NCBI GenBank assembly: GCA_903832165.1 | Contig: CAILAQ010000906.1 | Coordinates: forward strand, 1 to 12,341 | Source of the DNA: an uncultured Bacteroidota bacterium | GTDB taxonomy: Bacteria > Bacteroidota > Bacteroidia > Bacteroidales > UBA12481 | Reading direction: 5' to 3' | DNA: 12,341 bases | Part shown: positions 1 to 6,583 of the stretch, in pieces | Layout: each line of letters starts with the position of its first letter | Numbering within the stretch: the first letter of the stretch is position 1 | Made by a program: the position numbers and the translations under genes | Notes under the pieces: generated by a model | Told to the model about the DNA's origin: nothing | The model's input: the letters and a program-made list of their open reading frames with translations, nothing else | The model's database searches: none

Positions 1-195
1 ATCAGTTGATTTAAGAAAATGGCTTTGTAATTCCACCTATAACTTTTGAGCATACCCTCATCGTTTCAAGTCTTGAATTTATTCATCGCGATCCTTTCGA
101 TAGAATAATTACAGCTCAGGCAATTAAAGAAAAGATGGCCATCATGACAAAAGACCTGAATATAGCGCAATACAAGGTAAAAACAATTTGGTAGG
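1..195 (+). pseudogene. VapC-like PIN-domain toxin, C-terminal remnant
   Basis: One plus-strand frame ending at TAG 193-195 reads ENGFVIPPITFEH, then IHRDPFDRIITAQA, then a C-terminus ending YKVKTIW. The HRDPFDR-x(2)-AQA block and the Y-x-V-x(3)-W ending are typical of the C-terminal half of PIN-domain VapC toxins, ribonucleases of type II toxin-antitoxin pairs. The same frame has a TAA at 12-14, at a point where relatives read through with a residue such as Lys before ENGF, so this copy looks broken. Because the window starts here, I cannot see the N-terminal acidic residues or any antitoxin gene. It could also be a truncated gene whose frame was lost by a sequencing error. The family call is fairly firm; the pseudogene status is moderate. 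Confidence 0.65.
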
Positions 196-297
196 ACCCC
201 ATTACGGCTGCAGAATATGGTGAAAATCGCCATTTAGGGTCGTTGCTCACGGTTCCATTTCCAACAGTTTGGTTGCTTTTGAAGAAGGTACTTCAAT

Positions 298-822
298 TTA
301 TAACCGGGAAATTACCGACTGCGCACATTCAGCCGGAGTAAGATTCAGCGTGGAAATCCTGATTTCATCGCCAGAGGGTTCTTCAAATGGTGATGAAATG
401 CCGGTAAACTGTACCATTAAACCTTTGCTGGCAGATTTGTAATGCCCCTTAACATCCCGGCGAACGCACTCCTCCAGGGGAGTGTCAACAAAAACCGGAT
501 AAAAAGGCACTCCATTCCTTTCCGCAATCGATGCCGCCAGATCCCGTAATGCCTTAATCGGGGTGATAAAAGCGCAAATAACCGTTGTGTTCCCCTTTAA
601 TGCGATAAAAGAAGCCATTTCCGCGGCTCTCCGGATATTTTCATACCGGTCTTCCATGCTGAATCCAAGGTCGCGATTCAGGCCCGTACGCAGAAAATCA
701 GCGTCAATAAAAATAACCCGGCCATCGGATCCTGATAATTGTTCGATAAGCTCTTCGGCAATGGTTGTTTTCCCCGAACAGGGCCTTCCGTATAACCAAA
801 TAATTCGACAATTCTGCGACAT
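298..822 (-). CDS. cysC: Adenylylsulfate (APS) kinase
   Basis: This 174-residue cytoplasmic protein phosphorylates adenosine 5'-phosphosulfate at the 3' position with ATP, giving PAPS. A P-loop, GRPCSGKTT, lies at residues 12-20. It is followed by the APS-binding block, with DADFLRTGLNRDLGFS at 40-55 and DRYENIRR at 58-65, then FVDTPLEECVRRD at 111-123, the KGHYK segment near 125-129 and FTGISSPFEEP at 139-149. All these match single-domain CysC proteins, and the length is close to the usual 170-200 residues. No ATP sulfurylase gene is visible in the window. The gene is last in a minus-strand cluster, 55 nt after the sulfotransferase stop, so its PAPS probably feeds that enzyme. Nothing indicates inactivation. 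Confidence 0.93.
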   Translation of the reverse strand: MSQNCRIIWLYGRPCSGKTTIAEELIEQLSGSDGRVIFIDADFLRTGLNRDLGFSMEDRYENIRRAAEMASFIALKGNTTVICAFITPIKALRDLAASIAERNGVPFYPVFVDTPLEECVRRDVKGHYKSASKGLMVQFTGISSPFEEPSGDEIRISTLNLTPAECAQSVISRL

Positions 823-877
823 AATATCTGTTAATTAATACAGGATCAGTTGATTGATGCAGTATTTGTTGTTTAAT

Positions 878-1894
878 TCAGGAATTCAGCACTCTGCTTT
901 TTATACTTCTGAGAAGATCGTCCTGCCTTTTTCTTTTCTCCAGGTCTTCTGTCTTTATCCTGGATCTCACCTCTTTCTTCATCCGCTCGTTATCCGCTGA
1001 AAACCCTTCAATCTGCTCCCGCGTGAAAGGCGTATGATTAACAGGGAACTGCAGTGAATACCCTAGCTTCAGCAGAGTTTCCCCGGCCGCCTGCTCAAAT
1101 AGCTGTATGTCGGTGGACGACATCTCCCTGGCGAACTTATTGAAATTATCTTTCAGGATAGGCTTTTCAACATTCTTCCACATCTCCCCCGAATGGGCTG
1201 TATTTATTGATTCGTTAGATTTAAAAAAACTCAGGACTGAAGGGTCATATTCCGCCCCGATAAAAGTGCACAGACTTTTGATCTCCTTTTCCGGATTTGC
1301 CAGCAGATCTTCATATTGCACCTGTATAAACCGATGGGATTCAATAGTATTCATCAGGCGTAGCGCGGCTTCCTGCTCCTCACGCCATTGTTTAGCGATG
1401 AAATAGATATGCTTCTCGCCAACAATGGCCTTCATGAATGAAAGCGCAACATCCCGCCCGTCCCTGAACAGGTGAAGGTACAGCGGTTTGATATCCGGTT
1501 CCAGAAGGTTCACAAACTGAATGTTTACCATGCTTTTGCAAATCCAGATATGAGCTTGCTGACTCCGGGCACGCAGTTCGTATACCACCCTGAAAATCTC
1601 TTCGATGCTGTTATTATTGCATCGGCTGATTATCTCTCCGGCGGTTAGCTGCAGCCCGTCCCAGGGGACAGGATTATATTCAATTAATTTGCAGACATCA
1701 CCGGCCAGTTCACTGAAATTTGACTGATCTTTTAAATCGCCATAAGCCGGTAATAAAGGCACAAATCTCTCCAGAATATGAGGAGGGTGGGGGGCCGATA
1801 CGCTGTTGAGCTGGTTAAGCATCAGGCGGAGCAAGTTGGATCCGGAACGCTGGGTTCCGATCATCTGAACGGCAGTAAACGGCGGGTTGCCCAT
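878..1894 (-). CDS. PAPS-dependent sulfotransferase family protein
   Basis: This 338-residue protein has the two hallmark PAPS-binding elements of the sulfotransferase fold. The 5'-phosphosulfate loop is GTQRSGSNLLRLML at residues 13-26, and the 3'-phosphate motif is FRDGRDVALSF at 143-153. A later YEDLLANPEKEIKSLC segment (about 194-209) is also typical. The family moves a sulfuryl group from PAPS to a hydroxyl or amine on a sugar, lipid, peptide or small molecule; the acceptor cannot be read from the sequence. The C-terminus (about 290-338) is highly charged and probably helical. The start ATG is 1 nt after the upstream transporter stop, implying co-transcription, and an APS kinase gene follows. 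No signal peptide or membrane anchor is evident, so a cytoplasmic location is likely. Confidence 0.88.
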   Translation of the reverse strand: MGNPPFTAVQMIGTQRSGSNLLRLMLNQLNSVSAPHPPHILERFVPLLPAYGDLKDQSNFSELAGDVCKLIEYNPVPWDGLQLTAGEIISRCNNNSIEEIFRVVYELRARSQQAHIWICKSMVNIQFVNLLEPDIKPLYLHLFRDGRDVALSFMKAIVGEKHIYFIAKQWREEQEAALRLMNTIESHRFIQVQYEDLLANPEKEIKSLCTFIGAEYDPSVLSFFKSNESINTAHSGEMWKNVEKPILKDNFNKFAREMSSTDIQLFEQAAGETLLKLGYSLQFPVNHTPFTREQIEGFSADNERMKKEVRSRIKTEDLEKRKRQDDLLRSIKSRVLNS

Positions 1895-1895
1895 A

Positions 1896-3086
1896 TTATA
1901 ACAAGATTAAGCCAATAATCCCGGCTGCAGGAATAATAAAAACAGTATCAGGATTGTATTTCAATGACAATGCCAATATCGCAAAAAACAGAATAATTGT
2001 TTTATAGGAAATTCCGGTGCTCACAAGAATGGTAACTGCAGCGGAGAGGATCATGCCGATAATTGCCGGTCGCAATGCTTTGAAGGCCGCTTTCAGGAAA
2101 GGAGCATCATTGATTGCTGCAAAAAACCGGGAGCAAATCACCATTAAAATGGCCGTTGGCACAAATATCGAGAGGGTGGCGTTGAGGGCGCCGAAAAATC
2201 CGGCCAGCTTATAGCCTACAAACGTGGCGCTCACCAGAATGGGGCCCGGAGTCACCTGACCTAAAGCGATGGCATCCACAAATTCCTTATTCGTCAGCCA
2301 GTGAAGGGTATCAACAATTATTTTGTGCATCGACGGAACCGCAACATACCCGCCTCCGAACAGGCTTAAACTCATGCCCGAAAAGGTCAGCATGATTTTC
2401 CGGTGCAGCCACAACAGCGTTTCATTTTCAGGGATCAGCACCGGCAGCGCGATAACCACCATCAATATAATGCCTGCTGCCCACTGCCGACTGCCTACTG
2501 CCCACTGCCTGCTGCCCACTGCCCACTGCCTGCTGCCTACTGTCTGATAAAGAAAGTACCCTGCCAAACCTGAAATAATGATAATGAGCAGTGTTGAAAT
2601 ATACGATTTGGAGAAAAAAGTGATCACTCCGGAAAGCACCACAATGACTATCTGTTTCCAGTCTTTAACATTCTTTTTGATCATTCCTGCCGCAACACTG
2701 ACAATGATGGCTGCCACTGCCGGCAGAACTCCTGCGAAGAATGATCCGAATTCGGGCACATTGCCAAACTTCTGATAAAGAGCCGAGAGCAGCAGCATCA
2801 GCATGAACGAGGGGATGAGAATGCCGCTGAAACACGCGATGGCCCCTTTAATCCCCCGGAGGCGATACCCGATAAAGGCAACCACATTCACGGCAGTCGG
2901 GCCGGGAAGAAGGGAAGCCAGTGATATTCCGTCGAGCACCTCCTCATTGCTGATCAGCTTATCCCTCACCACCACCTGTTTCTGCACCGCCGAAATCAGC
3001 GACATGAATCCGCCAAACGAAACCGATCCTATCTTAAGAAAAGTGAAAAACAAATAATGCAGACTGTCCTTGCGGTACTTCTTCAT
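1896..3086 (-). CDS. chrA: CHR-family (chromate-transporter type) membrane protein, two-domain form
   Basis: This 396-residue hydrophobic protein has two tandem chromate-transport domains. Domain 1 (about 8-178) carries SFGGF at 23-27 and LLPGPTAVN at 59-67. Domain 2 (about 206-396) carries the matching LFGGGYVAVPS at 242-252 and VTPGPILVSATFVGY at 278-292. Paired FGG and PGP motifs mark long-form ChrA proteins. Known members export chromate, a sulfate analogue, but many homologues have untested substrates. Residues 182-204 between the domains are VGSRQWA-type repeats encoded by a 7-bp DNA tandem repeat, an unusual insertion that keeps the frame open. The gene leads the cluster with the sulfotransferase and APS kinase, which raises the possibility of a role with sulfate or another anion. 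That substrate idea is inference only. Confidence 0.88.
   Translation of the reverse strand: MKKYRKDSLHYLFFTFLKIGSVSFGGFMSLISAVQKQVVVRDKLISNEEVLDGISLASLLPGPTAVNVVAFIGYRLRGIKGAIACFSGILIPSFMLMLLLSALYQKFGNVPEFGSFFAGVLPAVAAIIVSVAAGMIKKNVKDWKQIVIVVLSGVITFFSKSYISTLLIIIISGLAGYFLYQTVGSRQWAVGSRQWAVGSRQWAAGIILMVVIALPVLIPENETLLWLHRKIMLTFSGMSLSLFGGGYVAVPSMHKIIVDTLHWLTNKEFVDAIALGQVTPGPILVSATFVGYKLAGFFGALNATLSIFVPTAILMVICSRFFAAINDAPFLKAAFKALRPAIIGMILSAAVTILVSTGISYKTIILFFAILALSLKYNPDTVFIIPAAGIIGLILL
2474..2543. repeat. Ten-unit heptanucleotide tandem repeat inside chrA
   Basis: Ten consecutive 7-bp units follow the plus-strand pattern C-N-N-C-T-G-C: ctgctgc, ccactgc, cgactgc, ctactgc, ccactgc, ctgctgc, two ccactgc, ctgctgc and ctactgt. 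Three units make 21 nt, so on the coding (minus) strand the frame returns every seven codons and gives a heptapeptide repeat of the type VGSRQWA at residues 182-204. Out-of-frame TAG triplets occur in some units, but the coding frame avoids them. Confidence 0.9.
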
Positions 3087-3260
3087 TTTTCAAAATTAGA
3101 AATTAAACGAACTTCACGATAACCGAAAAAATAATAACCTGGGGCATTCAATCAGGCGCCATTTTATTACAATTACCGTTATTCTATATAGAAGCGAATA
3201 TCGAAGGTCCAAGACCAATGCAGAGATTCGAGGACCAGTTTTGAATGCTGAAATCACAAA

Positions 3261-3288
3261 GTAGAGACGGATAATTATCCGTCTCTAC
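3261..3288. repeat. Perfect 28-bp palindrome (REP/MITE-like)
   Basis: The left arm GTAGAGACGGATAA and its exact reverse complement meet without a loop, giving a 28-bp perfect palindrome. GTAGAGACG...CGTCTCTAC palindromes are, from memory, a common type of interspersed intergenic element in Bacteroidota and some other phyla; this copy has a GGATAATTATCC core. It may be the centre of a small mobile element bounded by inverted TCACAAAGTA sequences at 3254-3263 and 3353-3362. As RNA it would fold into a hairpin on either strand, but it lacks a flanking T-run suited to a classic terminator. Confidence 0.75.
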
Positions 3289-3313
3289 CTCGGTGCATAC
3301 TTGAATCTCCACC

Positions 3314-3327
3314 CTCGGAACTCGGAA
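3314..3327. repeat. Short heptamer tandem (two ctcggaa units)
   Basis: Two exact 7-bp units, ctcggaactcggaa, stand 25 bp after the palindrome. Two copies alone could be chance, but they have the same 7-bp period as the two longer tracts nearby. Confidence 0.4.
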
Positions 3328-3390
3328 TTCTTCATTGGAATCTCATCATTCTTACTTTGTGAATTACTATTAGGGGCGCTCTGAGGTCAA

Positions 3391-3439
3391 CTTAGTACTT
3401 AATACCCGATACCCGATACCCGAAACCCGACCCCCGACA
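3391..3439. repeat. Seven-unit heptamer tandem repeat (cccgata type)
   Basis: Seven consecutive 7-bp units read cttagta, cttaata, cccgata, cccgata, cccgaaa, cccgacc, cccgaca. Units drift from one end to the other, as expected for a decaying or stepwise-growing heptamer array. The sequence differs from the heptamer array inside the transporter gene but has the same unit length. It is intergenic. Confidence 0.75.
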
Positions 3440-3725
3440 CGCCTGTCAGTGAATGTGCCGTTAATTTCGATATCCTGCAGATGACTGGAGATAAAGGCGG
3501 GGAATCCTGTTTTTCTTGAATCAAAATATATGTGATATTTGCCTGACTTAATTATAATCAATGCCTGATTTCAAATATAAGTATGGGCCCTGGGCATGAA
3601 TTGAAGGGAAAGGGTCCAACGACCATTCCCGGTTTTACGAATAAGATGGCTCATTTTTTCATGGGAAGATTATTTCCGAGGAAATTGGCAATTTCGATTA
3701 TGGACAAAAACACCAAAGATTTATC

Positions 3726-4805
3726 ATGATAACTCAACTGGCTGGTTTCTTCACACCCTGGATAATCTATGCAGTGATTACCTTTCTGCATTACTTCCTG
3801 CCCGGAAAATGGATGACCGGGTATGTGCGGGATTCCCAATCCGGGGAATTATTAAAATACCGGCTCAACGGACGACTAGTTCTGATTACATCAATCGTCC
3901 TTTGGTTTTTACTTGGTTATCTCGGTTGGGTATCCTATGATTGGCTTTATACCATCAGGTGGTACAGTTTGGCTGGTGCATGCGTTTTTGGATCGATTTT
4001 CTCAATCGTGATCGTTGTGTCCTCGCCTTCAACTGGCAGCTCGTGGCTGGCCGATTACTTTTTTGGCAGGCTGGAGAATCCGCAGTTCCGGAATGGCCGG
4101 ATTGACGCCAAAGTTTGGTTATACCTGATTGGTGCCGTCATGCTTCAATTAAACGTACTGAGTTTTGCAGCACACCAATACCTGGCACTGGGCCACATGA
4201 GTGCAAATATATGGTTATGCGCGGCCATGCTCACCTATTTTGTTTTCGACTATTTGACTTTCGAAAGGGTACACCTCTATACCTACGATTTCTTTGCGGA
4301 ACGGGTTGGTGTAAAATTAGGCTGGGGCTGCCTTACATTCTATCCTTATTTCTATCTCGTTGCCCTGTGGTCTGCCATTGACCTGGATCCGGCAAATACA
4401 CCGACCTGGCTGTTGTTTTGTTATGCCCTTATTTTCCTGAGCGGCTGGATATTGTCACGGGGAGCCAACATGCAGAAATACTTTTTTAAAACCCAGCCGG
4501 AGAAAGTTTTTCTCGGAATTAAACCCAAAACCATTACTGATGGCAATAGGACATTGCTTATCAACGGCTTTTGGGGCTTGAGCCGGCACATCAACTATCT
4601 GGGCGAAATTTTAATGGGCGTGGCCATTGCCCTGAGTGTCGGTTATCCGGGAATTTTCTGGGTATGGCTTTATCCCTTGTATTACGTTGCTCTTTTGCTG
4701 ACGCGCCAGATGGATGATAACAATCGCTGCGCTGCCAAATATGGCGAATTATGGAAGGAATATAAAAGAAAAGTCAAATACCGGATCATTCCCTATTTGT
4801 ACTGA
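3726..4805 (+). CDS. Sterol reductase, ERG4/ERG24 (delta-14/delta-24/delta-7) family
   Basis: This 359-residue polytopic membrane protein belongs to the NADPH-dependent sterol double-bond reductase family. Family blocks appear in order: FFGRLENPQF-x(6)-DAKVW (112-131), ERVHLYTYDFFAERVGVKLG (180-199), NMQKYFFK (248-255), LLINGFWGLSRHINYLGEI (277-295), and the C-terminal RCAAKYGELWKEYKRKVKYR (334-353) followed by IIPYLY. The last two blocks form the cofactor and substrate-binding signature of eukaryotic ERG24, ERG4 and lamin B receptor. The length is somewhat shorter than the roughly 430 residues of yeast enzymes. Which double bond it reduces cannot be judged. It converges on a START-domain gene 33 nt away. 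Such genes are sporadic in bacteria, so horizontal acquisition is plausible. The start is the first ATG of the frame, 3726. Confidence 0.88.
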   Translation: MITQLAGFFTPWIIYAVITFLHYFLPGKWMTGYVRDSQSGELLKYRLNGRLVLITSIVLWFLLGYLGWVSYDWLYTIRWYSLAGACVFGSIFSIVIVVSSPSTGSSWLADYFFGRLENPQFRNGRIDAKVWLYLIGAVMLQLNVLSFAAHQYLALGHMSANIWLCAAMLTYFVFDYLTFERVHLYTYDFFAERVGVKLGWGCLTFYPYFYLVALWSAIDLDPANTPTWLLFCYALIFLSGWILSRGANMQKYFFKTQPEKVFLGIKPKTITDGNRTLLINGFWGLSRHINYLGEILMGVAIALSVGYPGIFWVWLYPLYYVALLLTRQMDDNNRCAAKYGELWKEYKRKVKYRIIPYLY

Positions 4806-4809
4806 TTGA

Positions 4810-4841
4810 GCGACAGTATGGGGGTTTTGTCGCACCTTTTA
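4810..4841 (+). terminator. Probable terminator between convergent genes
   Basis: GCGACA (4810-4815) pairs with TGTCGC (4828-4833) around a 12-nt loop and is followed by accttttaa. It sits 5 nt after the sterol reductase stop codon. The T-run is short. The stem could also serve the convergent START gene, whose stop codon is at 4839-4841, but then it would lie downstream on the minus strand without a T-run. Confidence 0.45.
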
Positions 4842-5465
4842 ATGGTTTTCCATTCGCTTTCTTAACTCTCGAAGCATATTGACCGGCGTATCCACAATTG
4901 CCAGGTTGATAATCCAATCCGGGATGTTTCCTGACGGATCCGCGTAACCTTCGAGAATGACTTGGGACGCTCCCTGAGCTGATGGTGTTACGGTCCAGGA
5001 TTGGTGGTAATTCGGGATTCGCACTTTGTCAGGGTATAAAGGCACAACAGACTGAAGTTGATTGGCCTGAGTCCTGTAAACCTGATTTAACGAATCGGCA
5101 TTTACGGTTACGTCAACCACAAGGTCGCGGTTGGAAAGTGGCCAGGGCAACCGGTATTCCACATAATATCTCGATCGCTTATTCTTTTCATAAATCATCA
5201 CCTTAACCTCACTGAGGTTGGCCCCCCACCAGGCGTGATCATTAACATTTTCGATCACGGCGAAAACCTTTTGGGCCGGTGCGGGAATATCGATAATCCC
5301 CTTGAACGATTTCAGCGACTTCCCAGCCTCTTTTAATGTATATATTTTGATTCCGTCCTGGTCCCTGACCAGATTCCACGATTGAGCGTACAGGTGACAG
5401 ACAGGAACCTGGATGATAAAAAACAGGCAGGCAAAGAGAAACCGGTTAAAATGCAACTTGGGCAT
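4839..5465 (-). CDS. Secreted START-domain lipid-binding protein
   Basis: This 208-residue protein begins with a signal peptide: a basic start (MPKLHFNR), a hydrophobic stretch at about 8-24 and a likely cleavage site after LYA (25-27). The rest is one START/SRPBCC domain. WNLVRDQDGIKIYT opens it, followed by FKGIIDIPAPAQKVFAVIEN, then WW, YYVEYRLPWPLSNRDLVV and a C-terminal helix with IINLAIVDTPVNMLRELRKR. The phrase WPLSNRDLV is characteristic of START proteins. The fold makes a hydrophobic pocket for a lipid such as a sterol or phospholipid; the ligand is unknown. The predicted location is the periplasm. It converges on the sterol reductase gene. A TAACTTTG box ends 4 nt before the ATG, so the transcript may have almost no leader. 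Confidence 0.85.
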   Translation of the reverse strand: MPKLHFNRFLFACLFFIIQVPVCHLYAQSWNLVRDQDGIKIYTLKEAGKSLKSFKGIIDIPAPAQKVFAVIENVNDHAWWGANLSEVKVMIYEKNKRSRYYVEYRLPWPLSNRDLVVDVTVNADSLNQVYRTQANQLQSVVPLYPDKVRIPNYHQSWTVTPSAQGASQVILEGYADPSGNIPDWIINLAIVDTPVNMLRELRKRMENH

Positions 5466-5694
5466 ATTCCAAAGTTAAAACGGTGTCCATACTTCTGTAG
5501 GATGTTTCGGAACACCATCATAAAGATAGCTGAAAAGCTTAAACGCCTTGGCATCTTGCCCGCTCCCTGAACAGAATTCTCTCAGAAACGAAAAACCACC
5601 TGCCATATTGAAATGCGACCCGGTTTCAGAACAGGCAGTCGATTGTCAATGAATTAGATATCACCTCATTGGAATGAGAATTATTCACTATCCC

Positions 5695-6135
5695 ATAAGT
5701 TGTGACCATACTAATCCCAAGTGCAATTTTGATTTGCTGTACCTGTTTGATGCAGATTCCTTCAAATGCATACCCTGCCCATGCCCTTTTTCTGGGATCA
5801 GTTTGCCTGGCACTCCGCCCATGGCCATGTAAAGCGAAATAATCTGGAACCTCGTTAAGTTTATCCTCCGCGATATTAAAAAGCTTTCTGTTTCCCTGAG
5901 TGTAAACGGCAATAGCCTGATCTGTCTGGCAATCCGGTTGTGAAGACCCCCTTTGGAATTAACAATTTTCTGAATCATCCAGGATGCTGCCGATCCGCAA
6001 ACAACCAGAATCAGGTTACTTTGTTTCGATCCATAGCTATTCCAGAAATGTTCCAGTGCCGGTAAAAAGTTCGATTTCGGAGTATTCAGCCACGGTAGCT
6101 CATCAAAAAAAAACGACCCTTTTGCCAGCCTTTTG
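5695..6135 (-). pseudogene. AAA-family ATPase remnant with internal deletion
   Basis: On the minus strand, a frame entered near 6135 reads FFFDELPWLNTPKSNF, LPALEHFWNS, LILVVCGSAASWMIQKIVN, KGGLHNRIA and IRLLPFTLRETESFL, ending with LYMAMGGVP near 5808. This is the middle of a common Bacteroidota ATPase family: Walker B DE, then the GSAASWM sensor and the GGLHNR block. Near 5795 the reading switches frame to AWAGYAFEGICIKQVQQIK and IALGIS, the conserved C-terminal-domain start of the same family. Several hundred bases that normally separate these blocks are missing, so there is a deletion with frameshift. The P-loop half and the very C-terminus are also absent. Only 5688-5978 forms a formal open frame from an ATG, and it should not be taken as an intact gene. 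Confidence 0.8.
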
Positions 6136-6144
6136 TTTTTTCTT

Positions 6145-6583
6145 TCATAAGATCGATTTTGGCTGGTTACAAACTTCTATAATCAGCCAAAACAGGGTTG
6201 GTGGCCAATAGATTTCGCAGGCCTTTGATAAATCGGGTTGGTATAGGGGATTAAGAAAGGTCCGCCGGAGATTGGATTTTTGAACGTTTTTCCCATGGTA
6301 AAGAATAGCTAACATACTAAAATTCAGTCCAAATTTATTATTTTCCAAACAGCTCTGTGTATTCTTTCATAGCCCGCAAAGAAGCTATCTGCCAAACGAG
6401 CGGCTTATCAATTGATCAACGGCCGTTTTCAAAAATTGACATAAAACGACGAAAGGCACTGCGATGTACCGCTGTGCCTTCCTGTTCCGCGGAGCTGGCG
6501 GACCTGGAACTGATCAAAACGATGGGGCTGGCAAATAGAACCAATGCGGTAGCGACTGTGAGAGAGACCGGACTCTTGAGAAT
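6145..6583. other. Gene-poor spacer between ATPase remnant and hip locus
   Basis: I find no recognisable protein here. Small open frames exist on both strands (6145-6348 minus, 6357-6617 plus), but neither shows a family motif and the second runs antisense into the hip kinase. The segment next to 6145 may contain decayed upstream sequence of the ATPase remnant, but I cannot match it. The part at 6453-6510 is rich in inverted repeats, described separately. Confidence 0.5.
6453..6480 (-). terminator. Hairpin downstream of hip locus, possible terminator
   Basis: AAGGCAC (6453-6459) and GTGCCTT (6474-6480) form a 7-bp stem. A mismatch then leads to an inner GCG/CGC stem and a 6-nt loop. On the minus strand it lies about 104 nt after the kinase stop codon and is followed by TTCGTCGTTTTA, a weak T-rich tail. 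It could end hip-locus transcripts or be part of an untranslated structured RNA. Confidence 0.45.

Larger units (their letters stand above)
3087..3725. other. Gene-free spacer with palindrome and heptamer tracts
   Basis: No convincing gene lies in this roughly 640-bp spacer between the divergently transcribed transporter and sterol reductase genes. It holds a perfect palindrome at 3261-3288 and heptamer tandem tracts at 3314-3327 and 3391-3439. The 10-bp sequence TCACAAAGTA (3254-3263) is repeated in inverted orientation at 3353-3362. The short open frames here run through repeat DNA or antisense to the neighbouring gene and show no protein-family signal. Promoters for both flanking genes should lie here, but I see no well-spaced -33/-7 pair. 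Confidence 0.6.

Noticed and set aside
3261..3439. CRISPR array
   Set aside because: The repeats are 7-bp tandems and a single palindrome, with no constant-length repeat and unique spacer pattern and no cas genes.
3370..3561. Minus-strand open frame of 63 codons
   Set aside because: Much of its C-terminal part translates the 7-bp cccgata-type array, and the rest shows no family motif. Best explained as repeat DNA.
3651..3839. Minus-strand open frame of 62 codons
   Set aside because: It runs antisense into the clearly coding N-terminus of the sterol reductase and has no recognisable features.
6145..6348. Minus-strand open frame of 67 codons upstream of the ATPase remnant
   Set aside because: I could not match it to the missing N-terminal half of that ATPase or to any other family. 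It has no P-loop and is left as unassigned spacer.
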